Assembly: GCF_000797445.1 (NCBI RefSeq)
Contig: NZ_JSWF01000024.1
Location: 62,001 to 126,000, forward strand
Direction of reading: 5' to 3'
Length of the DNA: 64,000 nt
DNA from: Lacinutrix jangbogonensis
Lineage (GTDB): Bacteria; Bacteroidota; Bacteroidia; Flavobacteriales; Flavobacteriaceae
The position numbers and the translations under genes were made by a program. Positions 9,818 to 18,741 of this stretch are shown piece by piece (the first letter of the stretch is position 1; the number at the start of each line of letters is the position of its first letter). The notes under the pieces were generated by a model. It was not told the origin of the DNA and searched no databases. It saw nothing but the letters and a program-made list of their open reading frames with translations.

Positions 9818-10516
9818 ATGAGAAAAACCAAAATTTTTCTATACTTTTTAATGACACTTCAATCTTGTGAATCTGATCTTTTATTTGACAACAAAACTAA
9901 TCAATATAAGGGCTAACAAGATTATCAGCAACCATTTTGTCTATTACATCGAATATTAACAAAACAACATTTGAAGTTTCAATAGATGATAACGAAAACA
10001 TTATTGACACTCTTTCCATTGAGAAAATCAAAACAGATGACAATGGAAATGTTCTTTTTGAGTTCAAGGAATTTTGGAATAAATATGGAAAAACTATAAG
10101 ACGGACGTACTACAGAAATAACAAAGATTTATTTTATCAAAAAATAGGCTACAAAACAGAGGACATTGAATTTGGTTCTGAATATAAAACATTCGTAAAT
10201 AAAGAATATATTATTGACAAAGCTCAAAATGATAGCCTTCGAACCTAATGAAGTCGACGCTATTTTTATGAAATATAATTACTCATACGATAGGAAAGGC
10301 AAAAAAGAAACTTTATCAATCACTTCTATTTCTGATTCTATTACCTCTGTAAACTTTACGAAATTTAACGATAACGAAAAATCTTAGTTTAGATATCAAA
10401 TTATCGAGAACGATACGCTTAAAAACGCATCACACCATATAAAAAACAATTGTAAGCAAGTAAAAAAAATAAAACTGCAACAAAAATCAAACTTTTTAAT
10501 CTTTAAAATAAACTAA
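9818..10516 (+). pseudogene. Decayed lipoprotein gene
   Basis: Begins MRKTKIFLYFLMTLQSC, a lipoprotein signal peptide with lipobox, and stops at TAA 9914-9916. Similar-looking coding sequence then continues in another frame (9937-10248, Asp/Lys/Tyr-rich: FEFKEFWNKYGKTIRRTYYR). It shifts again near 10235 (FEPNEVDAIFMKYNYSYDRKGKKE) to a TAG near 10388, and reads on (RYQIIENDTLKN) to a final stop near 10516. The gene therefore has at least two frame changes and one internal stop. The parent is probably a small Bacteroidota surface lipoprotein of unknown function. The internal open frames are not independent genes. Confidence 0.65.
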
Positions 10517-10524
10517 TAGTTCAA

Positions 10525-11790
10525 ATGAAAAAAACAACTTTAATTATAATCATCGCAATTGCTTTTTCTTCCTGCAATCAAGCTAAAAAAAACAACATCA
10601 CCGCTTTAAGTAAAAATCAAATTGCGAAAAATTCTCTGACAGCAGCATTGGATTCTATTCAGAAAAGTGGACAAATAAACGGATTTGCAGTTGCAATGGT
10701 CAATCAACACGGAGTGCTTTACGAAAAAGGCTTTGGATTTTCCAATAGTGAAGCAAAAGAAAAGTATACTAAAAATACAATACAGCACATAGCTTCGGTT
10801 TCTAAAACATTAATTGGTATTTCTTTAATGAAGGCCAAAGAAATGGGTAAACTAAATCTTGACGACCCCATTCAAGATTATATACCTTTTAAGGTTATTA
10901 ACCCTAATCACCCTAATGAAATTATAACAATAAGACATTTGGCTACGCACACTTCCGGAATCAATGATACAGAACAATATATGAACCGTTCATGGATTCT
11001 TAAGGAGAATCAAGACCTAACCAATATAAGTACAGATTACCCTGAACAACAATTAAACACGCCTGAAAAAGAGATACCGATGGAAGAATATCTTAAGAGG
11101 TATTTAGAAATAGATAGAGCATACTATCAAGATGATAATTATATCAACTTTAAACCAGGAGAGCGTTATAACTATTCAAATATAGGCGCAACTTTATGTG
11201 CGCTAATAATTGAAAAAGCAACAGGTCAACCATTTGATTCGTTTACAAAAGAACATATTTTAAAACCATTAGAAATGAATTCTTCAGGTTGGTCATTAGA
11301 AGATGTAGACATAAAAAAGCATTCAAGATTATATAGAAATGATAATACTCTTTTACCTTTTTATACTGCAATAACCTATCCTGATGGCATGTTGATTTCA
11401 TCGAGTAGCGATATGGCAAAGTATCTCTTTGAATTAATTAAAGGGTATTCTGGAGAAGGAACATTGCTGAAAAAAGAAAGTTATAAAGAACTTTTTACAG
11501 AACAACTAAGTGCAAACAATTTTGAAGAAGGTAAACGCAGCACAGGAAACCCCTATGATGAAGATTATAATCCGGCCATTTTTATTGGTCATAGTGCATT
11601 AGGTTTTGTTGGACATTCCGGTGGTGACGCTGGCGTTGCAACATGGATGTTTTTTGACAAAAAGAAAAAGACCGGGAGATATATTGTTATTAATTGCGAT
11701 ATGGGAAATGACGAACGCGCTAGAGAATTGGAGTATTATGCCATTTGGGATAAAATGGATACCTATTTTAATAAATTGAGCACAGAATAG
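10525..11790 (+). CDS. Serine hydrolase, class C beta-lactamase/esterase family, lipoprotein
   Basis: 421-residue exported lipoprotein (signal peptide ending FSSC, Cys17). It has the beta-lactamase-related fold motifs: S91-V-S-K94 (nucleophile and general base, HIASVSKTLIG), Y217-S-N219 (YNYSNIG) and H364-S-G366 (FVGHSGGDAG) in place of KTG. The HxG form is typical of EstB-like esterases, D-aminopeptidase-type and LACTB-like proteins rather than of true beta-lactamases, so hydrolysis of an ester or peptide in the periplasm is likelier than antibiotic resistance. About 60 bp of AT-rich sequence separates it from the pseudogene before it. Confidence 0.9.
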   Translation: MKKTTLIIIIAIAFSSCNQAKKNNITALSKNQIAKNSLTAALDSIQKSGQINGFAVAMVNQHGVLYEKGFGFSNSEAKEKYTKNTIQHIASVSKTLIGISLMKAKEMGKLNLDDPIQDYIPFKVINPNHPNEIITIRHLATHTSGINDTEQYMNRSWILKENQDLTNISTDYPEQQLNTPEKEIPMEEYLKRYLEIDRAYYQDDNYINFKPGERYNYSNIGATLCALIIEKATGQPFDSFTKEHILKPLEMNSSGWSLEDVDIKKHSRLYRNDNTLLPFYTAITYPDGMLISSSSDMAKYLFELIKGYSGEGTLLKKESYKELFTEQLSANNFEEGKRSTGNPYDEDYNPAIFIGHSALGFVGHSGGDAGVATWMFFDKKKKTGRYIVINCDMGNDERARELEYYAIWDKMDTYFNKLSTE

Positions 11791-11865
11791 CCAGCGCATA
11801 AAACCGCATATAAATTAATTGCATGGTTATTTACCAACACCAAAAAACCTTTGCATTAATTTTGA

Positions 11866-12072
11866 ATGAAGAACATTCTAAAAACTACCGCTCGTCCAAT
11901 TTTTATTGGATTTGCATTTCACCTTTTTATTATATTAGAGTTTACAATACTGAACTAATATAAAAATAACTATTCTCGAACTTGGTGTGTAATAATCGCT
12001 GGAGTAATATTTATATATTTAATTGTATACGTAGTAATTAACAAACTATTTGTTAAAAAAAGAAAACATTGA
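11866..12072 (+). pseudogene. Small two-helix membrane protein with internal stop
   Basis: ATG at 11866 opens a frame with a hydrophobic segment (PIFIGFAFHLFIILEFTIL) that stops at TAA 11956-11958. It continues in the same frame with a second hydrophobic segment (WCVIIAGVIFIYLIVYVV) and a basic tail to TGA 12070. Read through, it would be a 68-residue protein with two membrane helices and a KKRKH end, which looks like a real but broken gene. No family recognised. An alternative is a 30-residue functional peptide, which I think less likely. Confidence 0.45.
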
Positions 12073-12169
12073 ATTTATATCTATGCTTTATTTACTAAAT
12101 TTAGTGCTCAAACACGCAACTAATTTTAAACAAAAATGTTGTCAATAATTTAAAAAACTCGAATTAAGA

Positions 12170-12598
12170 ATGGAAATCACATTACAATATTGGAATACCT
12201 TAGCTAATCAAACCATTCTGATAAGCTCATTACTAAGTGGTTTTTCTATTACAGTAGTAGCAAATTTATTAGTTTCTGACAAAAACGATAAACTAACCAA
12301 TAGCATTTTAAAATCGGCAACTCTATCCGCGGGCTGTTTTCTTGTTTCTGTATTTGCTATGATACAAATATCAATGATAACAACACCGGGCGGCTATTTG
12401 AAAAATGTTGCTACAGATGACTTTTTGATACCAAGAATAATTGGAATGGCTACTTTTATGATTGGACTGTTTTCTTTAGCAATTATGATTTCATTGTCGG
12501 GATGGACGAAATCTAAAAAAATAGGAAATTTCACAACTACTATAGGAGTCTTGACACTGGTATTAATTTTTATAACAATGACAAGAATAAGTTTTTAA
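12170..12598 (+). CDS. Hypothetical membrane protein, four predicted helices
   Basis: 142 residues with four hydrophobic segments (about residues 15-36, 47-67, 87-108 and 120-140) joined by short polar loops. No catalytic or binding motif recognised. The conspicuous feature is a short N-terminus with Trp and Gln residues before the first helix (MEITLQYWNTLANQTILISS). It stands alone in the accessory region, with weak upstream signals. Function unknown. The membrane placement is inferred from composition only. Confidence 0.65.
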   Translation: MEITLQYWNTLANQTILISSLLSGFSITVVANLLVSDKNDKLTNSILKSATLSAGCFLVSVFAMIQISMITTPGGYLKNVATDDFLIPRIIGMATFMIGLFSLAIMISLSGWTKSKKIGNFTTTIGVLTLVLIFITMTRISF

Positions 12599-12740
12599 AA
12601 GAAAAACAACATTATGTCTCTTTTTATGTTCTATTTGTGATTTATATACATAAATTTATAAATGCTAACTTAATCTATACAAACATTTTAGACACAAGTA
12701 TGGCGGATAATAAATAGTGAATTAATAAAACAAAAATTAT

Positions 12741-14480
12741 ATGACCACTAAAACCTTCTTCTCCTTTCTTTCTTTACTATCTTTTTTCTCAGTCTTCTCT
12801 CAAACTTATATTACGAACGTAACCATTACAGATGTAGAAAACCACAAACTTATTCCAAACCAAACGGTGGTTATTACAAATGATTTAATCACTACTATTG
12901 AGCCTACTAAAAGAGTAAAAGTTCCTAAAAACGCAACAGTTATTGATGGAACAGAAAAATATCTTGTTCCTGGATTAACGGATGCACATATACATTTTTT
13001 CCAAAACGGAGGTCTATATACCCGTCCAGATGTTATTGATTTAAGGAAAGACAAGAGTTATACCCAAGAAATAGCGTTGGCAAAAGAGAATATGGAGAAT
13101 AAATTGCGAAGGTATTTACAAAACGGTATTACTTCCGTTATTGATGTTGGTGCTAATTATCATTTCCTTAAACAACGTGAAGATTTTACAGACAAGGCGT
13201 TTTCTCCAACGATTTTTATAACTGGTCCGTTATTGACTACTTTCGAACCTGAAGTGTATAAAAATTTAGGGAATGATGAGCCTTTCACTTTAACAAAAAC
13301 CATTAAAGACGGTATTAACGGTGTAAAAAAACAACTAGAATATAAACCAGATTTTATCAAAATATGGTATATCGCTGGAGCCGACGGTTTAAGTATAGAA
13401 GAAAGTGCTTTAAAAAATCTGCCTATTGTAAAAGCAATTATTGACGAAGCACATATAAACAATTTAAAAGTTGCTGTACACGCAACCCAAAGAATTACTG
13501 CACAATTAGCTATAGAAAACGGCGCCGATTATTTGGTACATAGCGTAGATGACGAAATTATAAATGATGATTTTGTAAAACTGTTAAAAAACAACAACAC
13601 CATCCTCTGCCCAACATTAATAGTACACGATGGGTATGTAAATACATTCGGTCAAAAAACAGAAATGAGCAATTATGAATTGCTAAAAGCAGATCCATAT
13701 CAATTGGGTTCTTTATTGGATTTAAAACATTTACCAAACACTTTATTAATCAATAATTACAAAAAAGGTTCAAATTCAAATGAAAGTATTGCGCGTTTAA
13801 ACAAAGCTAATTCTATTAGCAGGGCCAATCTTAAAATACTGTCAGACGCTGGCGTTTTAATCGCAACTGGTACAGATGCTGGAAATATTGGCACTTTGCA
13901 TGCTTCTTCTTATCTAGCCGAGCTACAAGCCATGAAAAAAAGCGGGATGAGTAATTGGCAAATCTTGACGGCTTCTACCATTAATGGTGCTAAAATCCTT
14001 GATAAAGAAAATGAATTCGGAAGTGTAAGTGTTGGCAAAAAAGCAAATCTTATCCTTGTAAATGACAACCCAGTTAACAACCTTGAAAACCTAACAAAAA
14101 TAGACCTTGTTATAAATAAAGGTGTCGTTTTTAACCCTAAAAACTTATTGAAAGACACACCAGTAGATTTGGCACAAAGACAATTAAATGCATATAACTT
14201 TAGAAATTTAGAAGCTTTTTTAGAACCATATGCTGAGGATGTTGAAGTGTATTCGTATCCTGAAAAGCTACTTTATAAGGGTAAAGAAACAATGAGAAAG
14301 CAATATTCTAGTATGTTTGAGAATACGCCAAATCTACATTGTGAATTAAAAGAAAGAATTGTGCAAGGCAATATTGTTATTGATAAAGAGCGTGTTCAAT
14401 TTGGAAATAAAATTATTGAAGCAGTTGCCATTTATCATATTGAAAACAATAAAATTAAAAAGGTGTATTTTATTCAGTAA
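12741..14480 (+). CDS. Secreted amidohydrolase fused to an NTF2-like domain
   Basis: 579 residues: signal peptide (about 1-21, ending VFSQ), metal-dependent amidohydrolase (about 25-455), then an NTF2/SnoaL-like domain (about 474-579). Metal-site residues of the imidazolonepropionase-like branch are visible: H83 and H85 (DAHIH), K207 (FIKIW, the bridging Lys position), H247 (VAVHAT), H267 (LVHSVDD) and D379 (GTDAGNIG). The C-terminal part (from RQLNAYNFRNLEAFLEPYAEDVEVY) follows the NTF2-like pattern and resembles the separate gene just downstream. Probably periplasmic. The substrate is likely a cyclic amide or dipeptide, unproven. Confidence 0.9.
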   Translation: MTTKTFFSFLSLLSFFSVFSQTYITNVTITDVENHKLIPNQTVVITNDLITTIEPTKRVKVPKNATVIDGTEKYLVPGLTDAHIHFFQNGGLYTRPDVIDLRKDKSYTQEIALAKENMENKLRRYLQNGITSVIDVGANYHFLKQREDFTDKAFSPTIFITGPLLTTFEPEVYKNLGNDEPFTLTKTIKDGINGVKKQLEYKPDFIKIWYIAGADGLSIEESALKNLPIVKAIIDEAHINNLKVAVHATQRITAQLAIENGADYLVHSVDDEIINDDFVKLLKNNNTILCPTLIVHDGYVNTFGQKTEMSNYELLKADPYQLGSLLDLKHLPNTLLINNYKKGSNSNESIARLNKANSISRANLKILSDAGVLIATGTDAGNIGTLHASSYLAELQAMKKSGMSNWQILTASTINGAKILDKENEFGSVSVGKKANLILVNDNPVNNLENLTKIDLVINKGVVFNPKNLLKDTPVDLAQRQLNAYNFRNLEAFLEPYAEDVEVYSYPEKLLYKGKETMRKQYSSMFENTPNLHCELKERIVQGNIVIDKERVQFGNKIIEAVAIYHIENNKIKKVYFIQ

Positions 14481-14496
14481 GCAAAATAGAACAGAA

Positions 14497-14603
14497 GGCA
14501 ATACTTAACTTTCTATAAAGAAATAGTGCTTTAAGGATTAAACGAATAGTATAATCATAAAATAAAAATCATTGCTTTTAATATACTAGACTGTTAGCTG
14601 TGC
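14497..14603 (+). repeat. attC-like imperfect palindrome, degenerate
   Basis: Left arm TTAACTTTCTATAAAGAAATAG (14505 onward) pairs imperfectly with the right arm ending ATATACTAGACTGTTAGC. The outer ends carry TTAAC and GTTAGC, the AAC...GTT layout of the better sites at 20-24 kb. The GTTAGCT here is complementary to AGCTAAC after the next gene. Confidence 0.4.
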
Positions 14604-14632
14604 TAAAACAATAATCGATAATCTAAACTCAA

Positions 14633-15124
14633 ATGATTCCAAAAAAAATTAAAGCGGTATTTATCTTAATCTTCGTATTCACTAGTTCATTGCTATATTC
14701 ACAAGACACATATAAAGAAATTTTAGAAACCGCGTATACCCCTATCGATAAAGAAGTCTACGACATTATTGTTGCTAAGGATAAAGAATATTTCGAGGCA
14801 TACAATACCTGTGATTTAAAAAAACAAGCAGCACTATATTCAGAAGATTTGGAATTCTTTCATGACAAAGGAGGTTTATCCACTTCAAAACAAGATATCC
14901 TAACTGCAATTGAACAAAATATTTGCGAGAAAGTTAATAGAACTTTGATTGAAGGAAGCATAGAAGTGTATCCAATAAAAGATTATGGTGCCATAGAAAT
15001 TGGATATCACAAATTTTACAACAATCAAGAACCTAATGCTAAATCAAAAGCAAGTAAATTCATTATGGTTTGGAAAAAAGAAGAAACAAACTGGTTAATT
15101 TCAAAAGTAATTAGTCTTCATTAA
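14633..15124 (+). CDS. Secreted NTF2-like (DUF4440-type) protein
   Basis: 163 residues with a signal peptide (cleavage near LLYSQ, residue 24) and an NTF2-like domain: KEYFEAYNTCDLKKQAALYSEDLEFF, a variable middle, and the C-terminal strand KASKFIMVWKKEETNWLISKVISLH with the family's conserved Trp. It resembles the C-terminal domain of the amidohydrolase upstream, so the two genes may act on related ligands. It could also be a solitary cassette gene, since complementary hexamers GTTAGC and GCTAAC bracket it (14591 and 15146). Function unknown. Confidence 0.8.
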   Translation: MIPKKIKAVFILIFVFTSSLLYSQDTYKEILETAYTPIDKEVYDIIVAKDKEYFEAYNTCDLKKQAALYSEDLEFFHDKGGLSTSKQDILTAIEQNICEKVNRTLIEGSIEVYPIKDYGAIEIGYHKFYNNQEPNAKSKASKFIMVWKKEETNWLISKVISLH

Positions 15125-15137
15125 TTAAACTTAAGAA

Positions 15138-15276
15138 AATGCCATTAGCTAACCTAAATAGCGTATAATTTATTGCATATTCTAACGTACTTACTCAAGT
15201 CTTCAATAACTGTTATCAGTTATTTATTTACTTTAGTCCTTAAAATCGGTAATTAACCTTATATTAAATGTTGATT
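15138..15276 (+). repeat. attC-like imperfect palindrome, degenerate
   Basis: Left part AGCTAACCTAAATAGCGTATAATTTATTGC resembles the left arms of the well-formed sites (CAACACCGTATA...). A possible right arm is AACCTTATATTAAATGTTGAT near 15255-15273. Pairing is weak, and I call it only because it follows a gene in the same relation as the clear sites. Confidence 0.3.
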
Positions 15277-15296
15277 ACAATTGAATACTATTTGAA

Positions 15297-16487
15297 TTGA
15301 AACACTCTAAATTAATACTTCCAGTAATTGTAATCTCGCAGTTCTGCTGCACGTCACTTTGGTTTGCTGGGAATGGTGTGATAAATGATCTTGTAACAAA
15401 TTTTGGACTTAACTCCAGTGCTTTAGGACATTTATCCTCGGCCGTACAATTTGGTTTTATTATTGGTACGCTAATTTTCGCTATAATGACTATTGCCGAT
15501 CGCTTTTCACCGTCAAAAGTGTTTTTAATCAGTGCATTACTTGGAGCTCTATTTAATTTAGGGATAATATGGGAAGCTAACAATTTAGTTAGTCTACTTT
15601 CTCTTCGTTTTTTTACTGGTTTTTTTCTTGCAGGTATCTATCCCGTTGGAATGAAAATTGCCGCGGATTACTATAAAAAAGGCCTTGGGAAGTCGCTTGG
15701 GTTTTTAGTTGGTGCATTAGTGTTAGGTACTGCATTTCCCCATTTACTGAATGAGATAACTAATACCTATCCATGGAAATCTGTACTAATAGCAACGTCA
15801 TCTCTTGCTGTATTGGGTGGCTTATTGATGGTCATTCTTGTTCCTGATGGTCCCTATAGAAAAACAAGTCAACACACAGACCTTTCAGCATTTTTTAGTG
15901 TATTTCGCAATCGAAAGTTTCGCGCTGTCGCTTTTGGTTATTTTGGCCACATGTGGGAGTTATATGCGTTTTGGGTATTTGTGCCCATCATGCTAAAAAA
16001 ATATAGTATTGCACATCCTCAAGTACTATTCAATATCCCAATTTTATCATTCCTAATAATTGGAATAGGCGGTTTGGCCTGCGTACTTGGAGCTTATATT
16101 GCGCAAACGGTGGGAACAAAAAAAACAGCCTTTACTGCACTACTCTTATCTTGTGGCTGTTGCCTCATCTCACCTTTTATATTTACGAGTCCATTTGAAA
16201 GCTTATTTATTGGTTTTCTTATTTTTTGGGGAATGGTTGTTATTGCAGACTCACCGCTTTTATCAACGTTAGTCGCTCAAAATGCCTCAGCAGAAATAAA
16301 AGGCACTGCACTTACAATTGTTAATTGCATTGGGTTTTCAATAACCATAATTAGCATTCAATTTATTACTGGAATGATAGCATTGACAAATTCAAATGGC
16401 ATTTATTCCATTTTGGCGATAGGGCCTATTTTGGGTTTGATTGCATTGAGAAGAAAAAATAAGATAACAATACACAACACCCTATAA
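15297..16487 (+). CDS. Major facilitator superfamily transporter
   Basis: 396 residues with about 12 hydrophobic helices. The N-terminal FCCTSLWFAGNGVINDLV segment and RFFTGFFLAGIYPVGMKIAADY in helix 4/5 mark the NarK/CynX-like MFS branch. Substrate unknown. The start is unusual: a TTG at 15297 is the only plausible initiation point, since an in-frame TGA lies five codons upstream at 15282 and no ATG precedes the first helix. A nearby ATG at 15268 runs into a stop in another frame. Inner-membrane location inferred. Confidence 0.85.
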   Translation: MKHSKLILPVIVISQFCCTSLWFAGNGVINDLVTNFGLNSSALGHLSSAVQFGFIIGTLIFAIMTIADRFSPSKVFLISALLGALFNLGIIWEANNLVSLLSLRFFTGFFLAGIYPVGMKIAADYYKKGLGKSLGFLVGALVLGTAFPHLLNEITNTYPWKSVLIATSSLAVLGGLLMVILVPDGPYRKTSQHTDLSAFFSVFRNRKFRAVAFGYFGHMWELYAFWVFVPIMLKKYSIAHPQVLFNIPILSFLIIGIGGLACVLGAYIAQTVGTKKTAFTALLLSCGCCLISPFIFTSPFESLFIGFLIFWGMVVIADSPLLSTLVAQNASAEIKGTALTIVNCIGFSITIISIQFITGMIALTNSNGIYSILAIGPILGLIALRRKNKITIHNTL

Positions 16488-16507
16488 ATCAGATACTAAT
16501 ATAAGCT

Positions 16508-16533
16508 TATTCACAAAAATGTTCACATATTTT
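16508..16533 (+). repeat. Short dispersed repeat, copy 1
   Basis: Matches 17485-17510 at 22 of 26 positions (core TATTyACAAAAATrTTCAC). Both copies lie about 20 bp after the stop of a gene, so they may be remains of the same intergenic element. No stem seen. Confidence 0.4.
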
Positions 16534-16698
16534 CTATTCGAGCTATATTGGCCAGCTTGGGTGTTGAAAATAGGTCACTAATATTATACCATACCTTAAC
16601 AGTAATATCATGACAATTCAGAACCACTATACTACAATTCGGTAAGTAAAACTATTTATAAAAAAAATAGTAGTCGAGTTTTACATTCTAATCTAATA

Positions 16699-17463
16699 AT
16701 GGTTAAAAAAATGAATGAACAGATCAATTGGAAAAGAGTATTAATATTCCTCTTAATAGCAATAACAATATCAAACATTTTTAGGTTTGATATTTTTGAA
16801 CTCAAATCTGAATTAGAGAGATTACCCGCTTGGATTTTCATTATAACTTCTGTACTTCTTGAAGGCAGCGGTGTCATTATAGCTGCTTTAATAGCGATCT
16901 CACTATTGAAAAAAAAGAGAAAAACAGAAACAACACTTTTGGGAACATCAAAATCAAAAAGTCTTATAATGGTAATCATTCCAATTATAATTTTAACACT
17001 AATTGGAGTGAAAAATGATTTTAAAATAGAATCGCATCTTTATGGTTTTATAGCAATAATAGCAACTTTACTCTACTGCATAATGGAAGAATATGGCTGG
17101 AGAGGATATTTACAAGAGGAATTGAAAACATTAAAATCATGGCAAAAATATTTAATAATCGGATTTATATGGTACTTATGGCATTTAACTTTCTTAACAA
17201 AAGCGACTCTTGGAGATAATCTTTTCTTTTTTGCAATGATGGTTTTTGGCAGTTGGGGAATCGGTCAAGTAGCAGAAGCCACAAAATCGATATTGGCTAG
17301 TGCTTGTTTTCATCTCATTATACAAATTATGATGTTCAATGCGCTAATTAAAAATGGAATTGACGGAACAGAAAAACTAACGATTTTAGGAGTATCAGTC
17401 GTTATATGGTTTGTAATTATCAAGAAATGGGAAAAAGAAAATACTACTGTAAATACTAAATAA
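16699..17463 (+). CDS. CPBP-family intramembrane protease (CAAX type II)
   Basis: 254-residue membrane protein with the three active-site motifs of the CPBP/Abi family: E130-E131-x-x-x-R135 (MEEYGWRGYLQEEL), F156-x-x-x-W-H162 (FIWYLWHL) and H205 (ACFHLIIQ). Bacterial members cleave membrane-associated peptides or proteins. Some act in bacteriocin self-immunity, others in regulation, and no partner is evident here. A second in-frame Met (residue 5) could be the start. The gene is flanked by pseudogene-rich, repeat-bearing DNA, so it may be acquired. Confidence 0.9.
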   Translation: MVKKMNEQINWKRVLIFLLIAITISNIFRFDIFELKSELERLPAWIFIITSVLLEGSGVIIAALIAISLLKKKRKTETTLLGTSKSKSLIMVIIPIIILTLIGVKNDFKIESHLYGFIAIIATLLYCIMEEYGWRGYLQEELKTLKSWQKYLIIGFIWYLWHLTFLTKATLGDNLFFFAMMVFGSWGIGQVAEATKSILASACFHLIIQIMMFNALIKNGIDGTEKLTILGVSVVIWFVIIKKWEKENTTVNTK

Positions 17464-17740
17464 AATTATTTACGAGTTCAAGACTATTTACAAAAATATT
17501 CACGTGTTTTTAATCGATTTTCATTTGCTAAATTTGCCGCGTAATCAACGTAAATAGCCGGTTTAAATATTTTCAATGCCTTGAAATAAGACTACAACAT
17601 TCAAAATGGTTAGGTCTAAAAAAAACTAAAGCAATTTAGAATTACCAAAAATTATATACTATCGTATGTCTTGAAAACGCTCCATAAATTTAAAGATATT
17701 TCTAATATTTAATACAACACTTGTTTTTTATTTAAAAATA
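17464..17740. other. Intergenic stretch without a gene; carries repeat copy 2
   Basis: No open frame worth calling on either strand. It contains the second copy of the 26-bp repeat (17485-17510) and otherwise AT-rich sequence leading into the operator-like cluster before the DUF2975 gene. Confidence 0.5.
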
Positions 17741-17790
17741 TATTTATCAATAAAAATAATATATTTATCGTTTATCAATAAATATTTATC
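17741..17790 (+). promoter_or_regulatory. Operator-like cluster upstream of the DUF2975/XRE pair
   Basis: TTTATCAATAAA occurs twice, 28 bp apart (17743-17754 and 17771-17782). It is a near-palindrome (TTTAT-CA-ATAAA). The second copy runs into the perfect palindrome ATAAATATTTAT (17778-17789), and TTTATC occurs four times in all. The cluster ends where the -7 box begins, a good position for repression. It is inferred to be the binding site of the XRE regulator encoded just downstream. Confidence 0.5.
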
Positions 17791-17798
17791 TATATTTG
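17791..17798 (+). promoter_or_regulatory. Candidate -7 promoter box for the DUF2975/XRE operon
   Basis: TATATTTG, exact match to TAnnTTTG, 25 bp before the ATG of the DUF2975 gene and directly abutting the TTTATC repeats. Confidence 0.55.
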
Positions 17799-17823
17799 TA
17801 ATATATTTAATAATACTATTATT

Positions 17824-18360
17824 ATGTCAAAAACAAACAATTACGTGTTTACAGGTCTAAAGGTTGTTGCCTGGATCATCTTCGTTGGTTTATGCATTGA
17901 AGCCGGAGGCTTGATTGTAAACTTTATTTTCAGTCTGTACAATCCTGAATTTGTACAAAACCTATATCAAAAGTTAGACTTAAGCGAAATGTATCAACGT
18001 AGTAAATGGACTTTCTTCAGCATGTACACTTTTATATTAATTATCTCTGTTATGAAAGCATTACTTTTTTATGAAGTCATCAAATTAGTCAGTAAAATTA
18101 ATCTATCAAAACCGTTCAATAGATTTGTTTCAAGACAAATTTCGAAAATTAGTTACTACACATTTATAATTGGACTAATAAGCTATTTAGCACAGCATAC
18201 CGCTAAAAAATTACAACCTCATGGATATAATATTGATATGTTAAATCCATTTTGGGCAGACAGCCAAGCATTTATTTTAATGGCAGCAGTAATCTATATT
18301 ATTGCCACTATATTTTCAAAAGGAGTTGAATATCAAGAAGAATTAGAAGAAACTGTATAG
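17824..18360 (+). CDS. DUF2975-type membrane protein
   Basis: 178 residues with four hydrophobic segments (about 12-37, 60-88, 108-124 and 141-164) and a polar acidic C-terminus (EYQEELEETV). Layout and partner fit the DUF2975 family, whose members are found next to a short XRE-type regulator in Firmicutes and Bacteroidota. The stop is 3 bp before the regulator's ATG, so the two are cotranscribed and probably translationally coupled. The family is thought to sense a membrane or envelope signal, but no ligand is established. Promoter and repeats upstream suggest autoregulation. Confidence 0.8.
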   Translation: MSKTNNYVFTGLKVVAWIIFVGLCIEAGGLIVNFIFSLYNPEFVQNLYQKLDLSEMYQRSKWTFFSMYTFILIISVMKALLFYEVIKLVSKINLSKPFNRFVSRQISKISYYTFIIGLISYLAQHTAKKLQPHGYNIDMLNPFWADSQAFILMAAVIYIIATIFSKGVEYQEELEETV

Positions 18361-18363
18361 ACT

Positions 18364-18573
18364 ATGGCAATTATTGTAAACATGGATGTTATGATGGCAA
18401 AACGTAAAATGTCGCTTAACGAATTATCGGAAACTGTAAATATATCATTAGCCAATTTATCAAAACTAAAGACAAGTAAAGTTAAAGCGATTAGGTTTAG
18501 TACACTTGAAGCTGTTTGTGAAGCATTAGATTGCCAACCCGGAGATATATTAGAATACTCTAAAAATAATTAA
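18364..18573 (+). CDS. XRE-family helix-turn-helix regulator (YozG-like)
   Basis: 69 residues, essentially one Cro/C1-type DNA-binding domain: RKMSLNELSETVNISLANLSKLKTSK is the helix-turn-helix, followed by IRFSTLEAVCEALDCQPGDILEY, typical of YozG/YdaS-like regulators. It lies 3 bp after the DUF2975 gene. It probably binds the TTTATC/ATAAAT cluster upstream of the operon. Whether the membrane partner controls its activity is inference from the conserved pairing. Confidence 0.9.
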   Translation: MAIIVNMDVMMAKRKMSLNELSETVNISLANLSKLKTSKVKAIRFSTLEAVCEALDCQPGDILEYSKNN

Positions 18574-18741
18574 GAAGAACCTTTACATTAAAACCTATGA
18601 CGCTCTATAAAACCATATCCTTAATAGGACAAATGTAAATAGCTAAAGCATTGAAAACAAACTATTTTAGCCCTACATAAAAACGTGGCAGACTAAAAAT
18701 TTCAAATTGAATTTAAATTTAATAGAACAAATAGTAGCATT

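Noticed and set aside
9937-10248. A 103-residue gene with TTG start
   Set aside because: It is the middle of a decayed lipoprotein gene whose signal peptide and C-terminal parts lie in other frames.
10525-11790. Acquired beta-lactamase resistance gene
   Set aside because: SxxK and YSN are present, but the third motif is HSG, and the protein is a lipoprotein of the esterase-like group. No resistance function is supported.
16699-17463. Bacteriocin immunity system around the CPBP protease
   Set aside because: No peptide precursor with a double-glycine leader or ABC exporter is near either CPBP gene.
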